Positions 21,886 through 33,960 of a stretch of 64,000 nucleotides of DNA are shown here, piece after piece. Numbering within the stretch: position 1 is the stretch's first letter; the number at the start of each line of letters is the position of its first letter. The notes beneath the pieces were generated by a model. The model saw only the letters and a program-made list of their open reading frames with translations. It did not search any database and was not told where the DNA came from. A program made the translations under genes and the position numbers. This DNA comes from Dastarcus helophoroides. Taxonomy: Eukaryota > Arthropoda > Insecta > Coleoptera > Bothrideridae. The DNA lies in the NCBI GenBank assembly GCA_028583605.1, contig CM053325.1, forward strand, positions 63,544,282-63,608,281, written 5' to 3'.

Positions 21886-22726
21886 TTAAGAATGTTACTC
21901 TAAAGCTTCTGCAGTATTGTCCAGGACAGAGTTAGTACCCTTTCCATTAGCTCCCTTAGCTGAAGTATATATTAATAAAAAAAGGTAATATTAAAAAACA
22001 TGAAAGAACCAGGACATATATTTGATACAATTACAAACTTTATCTAATGTATGAAAGACCAGTGTGATCAGAACCTAATGTGAAGTAAATAAAAATGAAG
22101 GTAGGTAAGTAAGTTTACCTTCCTGCAAAATTCTTGCCATTTGCATTCTATTCTTTAATTTTCAGTGCTGCAGCTATCATCTCATCCTTATCTAATTTCT
22201 TTTCAATATTATGTTTTTTTTTTGGTTATAAATATGCAACATCTTTTCTACTTGGCAAATTGATTCTTTCAAGTTGTGGTGTTTCCATTTTTCGTGCATC
22301 TTCCAAAATTTGATTCAGTGGTACACCAATCTGTAATTTCTCGACCATTATATTTTTCTCCATCATTGACAAAAGTCCACAGAAATCCACTCTTATTTAA
22401 AATATAATATTAAATCACACTGTAAAGAATCTAGTTTGTTTTACCGAATAGATTTATAGAAACCAGTATCACTAAAAATATTACAAAATTTTGCGATGTT
22501 ATAAAAGCGGGAATTAACCTAAATACACAAATTTAAACAAACACACTGTTATTTAAAATATAACATAAATGACACTGTGAAAAGTACCTTTCACCTGTGG
22601 TAGTTTTGTTCTAACGAACAGATTTATAGACATGTTTAGTGAATATCACTAAAAGTATTAAAATACTCTGCAATGTTTTGAAGTTTGAAATTTCAAACAC
22701 AGAATGTTGCAAGAATTAACATTTCG

Positions 22727-22795
22727 GTTGACATGGGTGCCAACCATGACACTATAACCAAAGTCATTTATAGTGTCATGGGTGCCAACTATGGT
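22727..22795. repeat. Hairpin and direct repeat CATGACACTATAA
   Basis: CATGACACTATAA and TTATAGTGTCATG face each other across about 13 bp and are flanked by two GGGTGCCAAC words. Related to the 32-bp inverted repeat at 18272 and 20847. Confidence 0.6.
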
Positions 22796-23267
22796 TATCT
22801 AGAAGGTAAGATTGCGTTACGCCGTACTTTGAAAATGGGATTGAAAATCTTCCACTGTTCGCAACGCTACCTATTAATCCGAAAATACATACACCACAGA
22901 ATTCTATTTTATCGTAGGTCAAACATTGTCAAACGAGTAGTTAAAACGTACACCTAATAGATTGAAGTAGTTTTAACTTCAGCGGTGGACGCTCCTTCCT
23001 GACTAAAAGAGGAAAAAAGAATGTTCTAGGTACGCTTTCAAAGGAAAAGCCTAAAAAAAGGGTTACACGACAGTGATGTGATGATTGGATACATTGTACC
23101 TACGACTACCACCATCCATTGACATCAGTAGATTCAATTTAAGCTCTCATTTTACAGTTTTCGCACAATACTTGCTGTAATACACAACAGAGGCCCTGAT
23201 GTCAGTGAGTGGAAATCAATCCCATTTTCATTCGATAAATTACTTTACCGATTTATCTCCTTCTTAT

Positions 23268-23345
23268 AGGACTCCCTAAGTGCCAACATTTATTTGCATA
23301 ACGAATTTTGATAAGAAATCAAAATGTCAGGGTGGCAACGCTGAC
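23268..23345. mobile_element. Truncated copy of the 17742 MITE
   Basis: Shares AACATTTATTTGCATAACGA and GGTGGCAACGCTGACGACT with the left arm of the 17742-18235 element. Confidence 0.75.
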
Positions 23346-23958
23346 GACTGATGTGGATTTACATGTAGTCACAAATATATGTTCTGTGGTTTGTGTGCAC
23401 TGTGTCACGAACGGTGAACGAGTAAGAATGCAAATGCAAGGTGCATTGTTTATTGTTTAAAGCGATGCGAGTTGGGTAGTCACTAAATAAAATTTAAGTT
23501 TCATAAATTAATCTACAAATGAAGTTCAAGTAGCAAGTGCGAGGGTTCTAAAAGGGTTTACGTTCGACAATGTGCGACCATTTAATTTAAAAGGTGAGTC
23601 CTTTCTAGTTAATAGGGTAAGAGGTTAGGAAAGTTGATTGTTGACATTTTAAAGAATTTTGGGGCCACTAGTCGTAACTTCTGTAACGTGTTATTGGTAT
23701 TGTAATCTTCTGAAGCTGAAAGCTGAAATGATCTCTGATAATATAAAGTGAATTGTATTAGGTTTCTATAGGTTCTCGATTTTTATTTCACGCAAGCTCT
23801 GTGGCCAGAATTATTTTTACAAATAATTACTAAGTTTTCTAGATGTTTTTTTTGTTGCATTATCGTTTACTGTTGATTTGAAAGCAACTCGGTTTTTATC
23901 GACCCTGTTGAAAATTTGCAGATTTGGAGCGACCCTTAGAACTTAGTTTAGTTTTAAC

Positions 23959-24355
23959 TAGGGATGCAACGGTATATCGGTCGACCGATATTATCGATAA
24001 TATCGAAGCAAAAATATCGATATTATAATCTCGTCGATATTGCCCGATAGTCGATAACAATTGTCCAATCGTCGTCAGTGATGGATAGAAATATGGAGAT
24101 TGAGAATCTTATTTTTTTTTTGTAAGGTCACCAACAATAATTTGCCCGAAATATGTAGAAATTTCTAACACTGGAACCTGTTTATAAATTTTTTTGATCC
24201 ATTTCCATCGATTATCGATAAAAAAATGTTCGATATTATCGATTATCGATAAAAAAATGTTCGATATTATCGATTATCGATAAAAAAAATGTTCGATATT
24301 ATCGATTGTCTACTGTAAAAATTTATATCGATATTACAATTAACTTGCATCCCTA
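23959..24355. mobile_element. hAT-type MITE rich in TATCGAT, TSD GTTTTAAC
   Basis: Terminal inverted repeats TAGGGATGCAA / TTGCATCCCTA, flanked by an exact 8-bp duplication GTTTTAAC at 23951-23958 and 24356-24363, as hAT transposases make. The interior has three tandem copies of a 36-bp unit built on ATTATCGATTATCGATAAAA and many other TATCGAT words. Related 3' ends occur at about 50228-50297 and 54660-54774. Confidence 0.9.
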
Positions 24356-24363
24356 GTTTTAAC

Positions 24364-26700
24364 TGTCTTTTGCTCATTTTTTCTAGTGTCACTGAATTAA
24401 AATAGCATTTTGCATAATTTGTGAAGTGAAAACTTTATGGGCGTTGAGTAATTTTTGGTATGAGGAAAGTTATAAGTTTGCGTCACCAACATGCTGTCGC
24501 GTCACTTGAAAGAAATTGATAATTTGGAACAAACATGGTCTCTTAAGGGATATTATGTACTAAGAATTATTGTGGGGGCAACAAAGTTGATTAAATCACC
24601 TTCAACATGATGTCCCAAACCACAAAATAAATACTTGATTTGTGGCCCAAACTCCGAATTGGAGGAGTAGGTAAAAGAATAAATTTGGTTATTTTATGCT
24701 AAGCATTACGCAATATTTGTTTGGAACGTTCGCCCAATCTACTTTTTCAACCGAATAACGCGACTCGCCGCTATCGTTACTTTGTATTAGTTTCTAATCT
24801 GGTATGCCCACTTCTTTATTATTACCAAGGTTATCACACCTGTTACAGCTACAGCTCACCGAATTAGTAATCTTAAGATGTCGCGACCGTTTCAAGAAAC
24901 AGTCGGAAACAAAAGGTGTCAAAATTAACGAGTATTTGTACTTTAAATTTCATCTCGCACGTTCCGATTGCGCCACAACAATTATGCATCGGCGGTTATC
25001 CAAGTTGTAAGAGTAAGTTTACGTAAATTTCTATTCATTCTCAGTCTGAATTTCCGATAAATCTTAAATAGAGCGGAGGATTGCTTTTGAAATCATGGCT
25101 GCATCATGCTAGGTGAGTTGGGGCGTAAAACTATTTTAAAATCGTCGAAATCGATCTCCACACTTCCTTACTAGTTACGTTGATTTACTTCGGGGACGCT
25201 AGTTGTAACATGACTATAAGAGCGCGTTGTATATCGGGTATTCAATTGGAAAAGTCGTCACGTGTGCTGTGAAGAAGACGAAGCGAAATAGGTGCGATTT
25301 TTTTAAAATGAAAACTTTAGGCGCGTTTAGCCATTTTGGATAGAGGGTGATGGTTTGGCGTTACCATCACGCGTTACCAACACGCTCTTAAAAGTTTATT
25401 GGCTATTGTTAACATTAGAGCATATTCAAGAGTATTTTATTATAAATTTCAGTTTTCACGCCCCTGTAAGCATCCACCAATCATAAATATAAAAAGGTAG
25501 TTCAGTTTGAGAGAGAACTCATTTTGAAATTATCTCCAATATTGACTGACTTGTTTACTGGTGTTGGTTCGAATTGCCACACTTCAGATTTCCTAGTTTC
25601 ACGTTTTAACTTCACGACTGCCATTTCTTTTTAATTAACCATTTTTATCAGAAAGTTGAAAAATTTCCAACTTTTATTATTGGAAAATTTCCAACTTTTA
25701 GTAAATAATATTTTTTCGTAAATCTTGGGTTTCTAAAATTTGGATTTCTTTCTTCAAAAATTTCAAGTTTAAACTTGGTAAAATCTGGGTGGAAAGTCAA
25801 TTTTCGATTATTTATTTGCGAGTTACTTTTTGCGAAATTTCGAGGTTGAGATTACAATTGTTCGAATTTAAACTGGAATTTTAAGCTAGAAATCTGGGTC
25901 AATTTTAAACTAGAAATCTGGGCGATTTTTTAAATAATCCCACATAAATACGAATATTCTTACTTTTATTCTAAAATTTTAAGTTCAACTGCCAGCGAGC
26001 TTTCGACCTTTTTATGGAAGTTACCAATGAAATCGTGATTTTTTTATGAATTTACTTTAAAATTGTCACTTTTTCTTAGAATTTAGAACTAAAATGTTTA
26101 TTACTTTTTCTAAATATTCTACTTTTTGAAATTTGAAGAAATTTATTTTTTTATATATTAGACAAATGCCAGCGTAAAATTTGTTAAATACTAAATAAGA
26201 ACTTGATGTAATTGAAAGTCTTTGATTTGTAATTGCGGTCAATAATTGTCTGTTCTGTTAAATACATAACTGTAATTCATTCTCTTGTTGCAGCCTGCTC
26301 GACTAGTTTGCAGGCTAATGAAATAATTCTCTGGTGACGTTCGAGAGACATTTCTATTGATAAAAAAACTACATTGCTTATGTGGGTGTGTATGTGCGTT
26401 GACGCGGAAGAACAAGCTTTATGAGTGAATTTTCAATGCCATTGTATTTAAAAATGTCATTCATCCTCGTCATAGTTCTGTTCTATAAAGGGTGCCTCTA
26501 CTTTTCTACCCTCATAATTAGTATGTCGCTTATTAACGGCGAGAATTATGCAAAAGAAACTGAATTAAAGTAACCACTTTAACTATTTGACAAAAGAAAA
26601 ACAAAGAAAATAACAATTAAACAACCTAAAATGTACAAAGATTAATATGAGCTAACTTTAATTTTCGTATACAGCTTGACATTAATTTTGTTAGTTGTTG
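24364..26700. other. Intergenic, repeat-derived
   Basis: Holds a short copy of a repeat with GCGTTACCATCACGCGTTAC words (about 25314-25440, also at 44360-45240 and 63045-63200) and, from 25620, degenerate AT-rich DNA. No gene recognised. Confidence 0.45.
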
Positions 26701-27010
26701 GAAATCATTTTACTTGTTTTTTATGCAAGTAGAATGCAATCTAGACTACAAATTCATGCAGCCCTTCATGTATGTGAATCATGGTGAATCAGAATAGTGA
26801 ATCACTAGGTAGCTGAACTACCAACAGTTGGAATACTGCCACCTAGCGAAGCGGTTGCTCTCTAGGAAAGTTTCCAGAAGACAAGAATTCTAATGCACAG
26901 ACCGATAGGTTTGAACATTTATTAGATTCTAAGTTTGAAAACCAAAGACCGGTTTCGATCTTCTTAATAAATGTTCACACCTATTGCTCTGTGCATTAGA
27001 ATTACTTGCT
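26700..27010. mobile_element. Penelope-like end, family 2 (inverted pair)
   Basis: Contains TTCTAATGCACAGACCGATA ... CATTTATTAGATTC ... ACCGGTTTCGATCTTC followed by the first part again in inverted orientation (AATAAATGTTC, CTGTGCATTAGAATT). Only half of the hammerhead-like core is present. Confidence 0.7.
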
Positions 27011-27607
27011 TTTGTTGAATAATTTGATAAAGATTTTAAAATCGATTCACACTAATGGTATTATTACTTAATGCGAGACGTTTATTAAAATCCAATTAAA
27101 TCGTATTTCTCTAATGAATTATCATTCAATTTCACCGACCGCAAGTATACTTAATAACTATTTATCAGGGCGATTAACTTTCACAAAAGAAATAGCATTA
27201 TTTATTGATTGCAAATCTAGTTTTTAATAATAACGTGTTTACAATCTAATTATTGGTCTGCATATGTATTAAAAACGACACCAGCTGTCTGTATTTTCTC
27301 CCGCAGATTTCCAATATTTAAATTTTTTTATTGTTGAAGTAAATTTTCCTTCCCCAATGGTTATATTTAACAAATAAGAAATATGTCATTGTTTACATTA
27401 AGGGTGGCCCTCCTAGAACAATTTTGCATCGCGTTTTTAAAAGTTTCTATTTGTCGTATTACTCTGGCCAAACATTTTCTGTCGTTCCTAGTTTTGCTTC
27501 TTTTAATACTTCTGTTCAACATTTTTTATCGACCAAAAAAAAAAGTCCTCAAATGGCCGGCTCTTGGCTAAAATAAATGGGGCTGCTGCTCTAGAAAATA
27601 TTCAGCT

Positions 27608-27992
27608 TTTGTAAAAATTGAAACACAGAACTTGTCCCCTGAAACCAAGAAAAATTAAAAAACACAACAAAGGTTGCTCTAACGCGTTTCGACAGCCAAG
27701 CTGTCATCTTCAGTTTCTCTCTCAGTTTCTTAACCAATCATCCAATCATACACGTCGTTGTTTGGATGCGCGTTCGGGTGCGGCCGATCACGCACGAAGT
27801 GAATATTCTTAGTATATAAGGGTTAATTTTAAGATTAGATGTTAGTTTCTCTCTGAAGATGACAGCTTGGCTGTCGAAACGCGTTAGAGCAACCTTTGTT
27901 GTGTTTTTTAATTTTTCTTGGTTTCAGGGGACAAGTTCTGTGTTTCAATTTTTGAAGATAACCAAGGACCAGTCCGTTCCATCAAAAATTCA
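27608..27992. mobile_element. Penelope-like ends, family 1, inverted pair
   Basis: Two copies of the family-1 tail face each other. 27618-27715 (minus) and 27845-27985 (plus) share ACTTGTCCCCTGAAACCAAG, the AACAAAGGTTGCTCTAACGC block and the hammerhead-like core. The middle repeats GTGCGGCCGATCACGCACGA from the Penelope 3' tail. Confidence 0.85.
27845..27895 (+). ncRNA. Hammerhead-ribozyme-like motif, Penelope family 1
   Basis: Identical core to 14239-14288: CTCT (27849-27852), CTGAAGA (27853-27859), GACAGC-TTG-GCTGTC (27861-27875), GAAA (27876-27879), ACGCGTT, AGAG (27886-27889). The opposing copy at about 27675-27715 keeps the core but lacks the CTCT strand of stem I. Confidence 0.5.
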
Positions 27993-27999
27993 GCTTTTG

Positions 28000-28618
28000 T
28001 GTCAAATTCAGGCTGATTCCATTTTTAAAAGTTTTTATTTAAAGTGTAAATTTATTTTCTACATAATTTGGCAAACTTTGGGAAAACAGTCGAAATTACA
28101 AAATTAAAATTGTAATTTCTATAAAAAAAGGTTTTTGGTAAAAAAATTAAAAATTTGAAATTATATTTTTGCATTTTTGAAGATAGCTTGAAATTTGCAA
28201 CAAAGGTTTTAACAATATTTCAATAAAAATTATGCAACTTCAGGATTAAAGTCAGAAAAAGCGGTAAAACATCGAAATTTAAAGATAAATAACCAAATTT
28301 CGGGAAAAAGTCGAAATTTATATAAAAAAAATTCAACGTTGGAAAAAACTCTCGAAATAACTCTGGTATTAAAACTGAAACTTAAATTTCAAAAAATAGA
28401 ATTAAAATCTAAAATGGAGCTTTCAAAATAGCGTCAATATTTTTTCGAAAATGTAAAAATTGTTAATTTATAATTTTACATTAAAAAAATATAAATTGAA
28501 TGTGTAAAATGGAAATATTTTAAAAAAAGTAATCACAATTTACAATAATATTGAAAACATTTTAGTCAACAAAAATAGGAAAATTTTTAAAAATACAAAC
28601 ATTTTGGAAGAAAATCCA
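28000..28618. other. Degenerate AT-rich DNA
   Basis: Low-complexity AAATTT/TCGAAA-rich DNA without genes. Confidence 0.5.
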
Positions 28619-28620
28619 TA

Positions 28621-30839
28621 TACAGGGTGTTACAAAAGTCCGGGCCGCTACTTCAGGAGCATATTCTACACATTAAAATATGAAAAATGTTGAAATACAT
28701 TTTTTTCTTTAAATTGCCTCCTAACGGAGATATGACCATTTAAAGATGGCGCCCCTAAAGTGGTTTTTTTACTACAAAAAGTTAACGGTTAGTAGCAAAG
28801 TCATGAAATTTGGCAAGCAGTTAAAGAATTGGATTAGGCATATTCTCATGTAACATATTTTTTAAATAAGCAGTAGCGTGGTGTGTAGGGGGTTGCCCGC
28901 GATTATTTTTTGCCGTAACTTTTTTGTATTGCAATATTTCGACACAAAAGTGCCATAATCGTAAAAAGCAACATTTTTTATACAAAAAAGGTACTTTTTC
29001 TCAAAGTCGCTAAAAGTAACCGTTTCCGAGAAAAAAGCGTTTAAACAAAATTGTTGCATTTATTAGAATTCGTTTTGCAAATTTCTAATTTATCCACTAC
29101 TAACTGCATTGATATAAAAATAGTACAAAATTAAGAAAAAAAAAATCAAAGCAAGTGTTCGAAATTACTGCCCCCTGCAGCAATACATTGCTCGGCTCGT
29201 CTCCTAAGGGAACTCCTTACTCTTTCGCAAATGCCTGGTGTATTGTGAATCTGGTTGAACCCATTTTCAATTCGTTCACGAAGATCATTGATATTGTCAA
29301 CTGGTGTGGAGTAGACGATCTGCTTTAGATGTCCCCATAAGTAGAAATCGAGTGGGTTGAGGTCAGGAGACCTAGCTGGCCATGGTATCGGACCTCCTCG
29401 ACCTATCCATCGTTGATGATAGTTGTTATTCAAAAATTCCCTAGCAACTGCACTAAAATGGGCAGGTGTCCCATCGTGCATTATCCACATTCGCTGTCTT
29501 GTTATGAGTGGAACATTTTCAAATAACACGGGTAACTCTGTTTGCAAAAAATGTCTATATGATGCTCCTGTTAACCTATGAGGTAAAAAAAAAACGGTCC
29601 AATTATAGAGTCCCATATTATTCCTCCCCAAATGTTAAGTGAAAAATGTTGCTGATGTCTCGACTGAATAACTGCATTGGGATTTTCAACTTGCCACTGA
29701 TGCATGTTGTGAAAGTTAAGTATCCCGTTTCTGGTAAAACCCGCTTCGTCCGTAAATAATATGAGCGATGGAAAGTTCTCATTTTCAGCGATCTTATGCA
29801 ATAGCCAGTTGCAAAATTCTATTCTTGGAGGATAATCAGCAGCAAGTATAAATGATAGGGGTAAAATTGATAAAATTTTAAAATTCGCCAGATAGTTACG
29901 TGATTTACTCCTTCGGCTAAAGCAAGTTGTCTAGTGCTGACACATGGATCTTCTTCAACTCGCTGAAGCACACGCTCCTCTAAATTAGCAACTTCTGCGT
30001 TTGGCCTTCCAACACGTTCGCCTTTGAAAACAAAATCTCCTGTTTCACATAAACGAGCATGAATTTTCTGGAACAATTTTTCTCCTGGTAGGTGTCTATT
30101 AGGAAAACGTTCAGCATAAAGCCGTCTTGCTTCAGCACGATTACAATTTGCAAGCCCGTACATTAAATGCATATCGGCCATTTCTTGATTTGAATAGTCC
30201 ATTTTATCAAAATAATGAAAAGTTAAAAAACTACTACACTTACTATTGACATCAAAAAAGTTTACAGCTTACGACCAAATTTTATCAGTGACACAACGTC
30301 AATCTCTGGCAGATATTGTCAAGTACAATTGTTTTCTTTACGATCAGTTTGCATGACCAACTTATTTTTTCTTATACAAATTAGTTAGAATTTCGAAGAC
30401 GGGATAGGATTATTTAAACGCCTTTTTCTCGGAAACGGTTACTTTTAGCGACTTTGAGAAAGAGTACCTTTTTTTGTATAAAAAATGTTGCTTTTTACGA
30501 TTATGGCACTTTTGTGTCGAAATATTGCAATACAAAAAAGTTACGGCAAAAAATAATCGCGAGCAACCCCCTACACACCACGCTACTGCTTATTTAAAAA
30601 ATATGTTACATGAGAATATGCCTAATCCAATTCTTTAACTGCTTGCCCAATTTCATGACTTTGCTACTAACCGTTAACTTTTTGTAGTAAAAAAACCACT
30701 TTAGGGGCGCCATCTTTAAATGGTCATATCTCCGTTAGGAGGCAATTTAAAGAAAAAAAATGTATTTCAACATTTTTCATATTTTAATGTGTAGAATATG
30801 CTCCTGAAGTAGCGGCCCGGACTTTTGTAACACCCTGTA
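28621..30839 (-). mobile_element. DD41D (rosa-like) Tc1/mariner element, copy 1
   Basis: Begins TACAGGGTGTTACAAAAGTC and ends with its inverse, flanked by TA at 28619-28620 and 30840-30841. Terminal inverted repeats are about 427 bp (to about 29047, and from about 30413). The minus-strand transposase fills the interior. A second copy is at 54788-57022. Confidence 0.93.
29146..30202 (-). pseudogene. DD41D transposase, frameshifted (copy 1)
   Basis: Minus-strand transposase starting MDYSNQEMADMHLMYG with an N-terminal helix-turn-helix part (RQLALAEGVNHVTIWRILK). Catalytic motifs are FTDEAGF, IMHDGTPAHF and SPDLNPLDFYLWG, with 41 residues between the second and third Asp, which places it in the DD41D (rosa/VS) group of the IS630-Tc1-mariner superfamily. 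Two lesions break it: a deletion of about 16 bp near 29847 (relative to copy 2) and a frameshift at the A-run near 29584-29593. It would cut and paste DNA if intact; this copy cannot. Confidence 0.92.
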
Positions 30840-30841
30840 TA

Positions 30842-32570
30842 AAAAGCAATGTTTGTCAAAAATTAAAATTTTTTGAAAAATATCCGAATCTTTAAAACCA
30901 TTTAATTTTTTTTTAATCGGAAAAAGGTGAAACTTTGATAAAAGTCGAAAATTTCAGGACTCCAAATTTTACCAATACTCGACATTTAAAAAAATTTAGA
31001 AAAAATTCAATTTTTAAAAAGTCAAGAAGTTGAAAAAATTTCGACAATTTAACAGTCAAAATTCAACAAAAAAATGAAAATTTAAAAAATATCGAATTCT
31101 AAAAAATTGTCAGCGAAAACAGTAATGAATTTTTGCCAAAAATTAAAAATTTTGAAAAATATCCGAATCTTTAAACTAAAGCACTGTGGCTTGTGATTAA
31201 GTCCAAAGAAGTTTTCACCCCTTTACCACATCGGCAATTAAATAAATAATTACGCGACACGTATTTCGCCAGCAGAACTGGCATTTTCAAGCGCACTAAT
31301 CTAAAAAGATTAGCAAAAGATACATCGACGTCATCCGCATTGAGATTCAAATCTATACTAAAATGCCAGTTCTGCTGGCGAAATACGTATCGCGTAATTA
31401 TTTACTTAATTGCCGATGTGGTAAAGGGGTGAAACCTTCTTTGGACCGAATCTTTAAAACCATTTAATTTTTTTTTAATCGGAATAAGGTGGAGCTTTGA
31501 TAAAAGTCGAAAATTTCAGGACTCAAAATTTTACAAATACTCGACATTTAAAAAAATTAAAAAAAATCAGTTTTTAAAAAAGTCAAAATTCAAAAAAAAT
31601 TGTCAGCGAAAACAGTCATGAATTTGAAAAATTTTTTTTTTCAAAATGTCGACATTTTTAAATTTGCAGAAAAAATAGGAATGTTAACGAAGATCGAAAT
31701 TTTACAAAAAAATTGAAAACGGGAAAGAAGTGAAGAGCAGAATTCTAAAAAGGTAATATTTGAATAAAAGGAAAAATTTCAAAAAAGTGAAATTTTGGAA
31801 AAAGTCCAGCTTTTAAAAGCTCCATATTTTCAAAGAAATAAGAAATTTCGAAGAGTTAAATGTTTGAAAAATTGCCAAAATTAAAAAAAAATTAAAATTT
31901 CCAAAAAAACGCTGACAATTTCGAAAACACCCAAACAAAAAAAAAACTAGGCGAAGAAAATATTAATTATAAAAACGTTTAAGAAAACTCGACATTTTCA
32001 ACAAACGTAAAAATTTTCAAAAAGTGGATATTTTGAAAAAAAGTTGCAATTTTCAAAAATATGTTCAAAAAGTCAAATAATTTTCAAAAAAGTCAAAATT
32101 TTAAAGAAAATCAAAATTTTCAAGAAAATCCAAATTTTCAAAAGAAACTGAAAATTAGAAAAAAATGAAGGATGGCATCCGGACGAAGGATGGGATTTGA
32201 AAAAAAAAACAGAAATTTTAAAAAATCCAGCTTTTAATAAAATCGACATTTTCAAAAAAATACGAGTGCAGAGTTTGAAAAACTGCCAAAATGTTCAAAA
32301 AAGTCAAAATTTGTAAAAAAGCCTAAATATTCAAATATTCAATCTTAATATAAAGTCGATGAAAATGGTGGAAAATTTCAAGAAGGTAAAGAAAAATCTA
32401 AATTTTGTACAAAAAGTCGAAATTAAAAAAATCAAACATTTTAAAATATACCCGAAATTTTTGAAATACTTAAAATTTTTAAAAACAACCGACGAAAAAA
32501 ATCGAAGACTGCAAAAAATGTCAAAATTTAAAAAAGCCAACATCTAAAAATAGCGAAATTTTCAAATAAA
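30842..32570. other. Degenerate AT-rich DNA
   Basis: Long tract of short AAAATTT, GTCGAAA and TCAAAA words without fixed period. Interrupted by the inverted repeat at 31185-31447. Confidence 0.6.
31185..31447. mobile_element. Penelope-like end, family 3 (inverted pair)
   Basis: Two inverted halves share CCCCTTTACCACATCGGCAA, ATTAAATAAATAATTACGCG and TTTCGCCAGCAGAACTGGCA. The order CTTGAAAATGCCAG...CTGGCGAAATACGT parallels the hammerhead-like core of family 1 but with two core changes. Copies also at 2840 and 42480. Confidence 0.6.
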
Positions 32571-32576
32571 TTGAAA

Positions 32577-33960
32577 ATTTAATAAAATGGCGACATTTTT
32601 GGAACCAGAAATGATTGAAATTGAAATTTTTGAAAAAAAAATCAGCTTTCAAAGAATTGGACTTTTTCAAACGACGTAGGAACTTTCAAAGAATGGAATT
32701 TTTGAAGAAAATTTCGAAAATTTCAAAATGTCGAGATTTAAAAAAATCAACATTTAAAACTATATAAATGTTCATAAAAATTAAAGATTTGATAAAATGA
32801 CAACATTTTTAGGACCAGAATTATTTGAAATTTAAAATGTTGAAAAAAAATCAGCTTTCAAAGAATTGGACTTTTTCAAACGACGTAGAAACTTTCAAAA
32901 AATGAAATTTTTGAAGAAAATTTCGAACATTTCAAAATATGTCGAGATTTAAAAAAGTCAACATTTAAAACTATATAAATGTTCATAAAAATTAAAAATT
33001 TGATAAAATGACAACATTTCTAGGACCAGAATTATTTGAAATTAAAAATGTTGAAAAAAAATCAGCTTTCAAAGAATTGGACTTTTTCAAACGACGTAGG
33101 AACTTTCAAAGAATGGAATTTTTGAAGAAAATTTCGAAAATTTCAAAATATGTCGAGATTTAAAAAAGTCAACATTTAAAACTATATAAATGTTCATAAA
33201 AATTAAAAATTTGATAAAATGACAACATTTTTAAGACCAGAATTATTTGAAATTTAAAATGTTGAAAAAAATCAGCTTTCAAAGAATTGGACTTTTTCAA
33301 ACGACGTAGGAACTTTCAAAGAATGGAATTTTTGAAGAAAATTTCGAAAATTTCAAAATATGTCGAGATTTAAAAAAGTCAACATTTAAAACTATATAAA
33401 TGTTCATAAAAATTAAAAATTTGATAAAATGACAACATTTTTAGGACCACAATTATTTGAAGTTTAAAATTTTGAAAAAAAATCAGCTTTCAAAGAATTG
33501 GACTTTTTCAAACGACGTAGAAACTTTCAAAGAATGGAATTTTTGAAGAAAATTTCGAAAATTTCAAAATATGTCGAGATTTAAAAAAGTCAACATTTAA
33601 AACTATGTAAATGTTCATAAAAATTAAAAATTTGATAAAATGACAACATTTTTGGGACCAGAAATATTTGAAATTCAAAATTTTGAAAAAAAATCAGCTT
33701 TCAAAGAATTCGATTTTTCCAACGACGTAGGAACTTTCAAAGAGTGGAATTTTTGAAGAAAATTTCGAAAATTTCAAAATATGTCGAGATTTAAAAAAGT
33801 CAACATTTAAAACTATATAAATGTTCATAAAAATTAAAAATTTGATAAAATGACAACATTTTTAGGACCAGAATTATTTGAAATTTAAAATTTTGAAAAA
33901 AAATCAGCTTTCAAAAATTCGACTTTTCAAACGACGTAGGAATTTTCAATGAGTGGAATT
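32577..33960. repeat. Tandem array, unit about 211 bp, about 6.5 copies
   Basis: The word GATAAAATGRCAACATTT starts units at about 32581, 32791, 33002, 33212, 33422, 33631 and 33843, with steps of 208-212 bp. Each unit also holds TTTTTCAAACGACGTAGGAA and AAAACTATATAAATGTTCAT. Unit similarity is high except for the first and last. Confidence 0.93.

Noticed and set aside
27618..28107. Plus-strand frames of 64 and 82 codons
   Set aside because: They are translations of Penelope family-1 tails.
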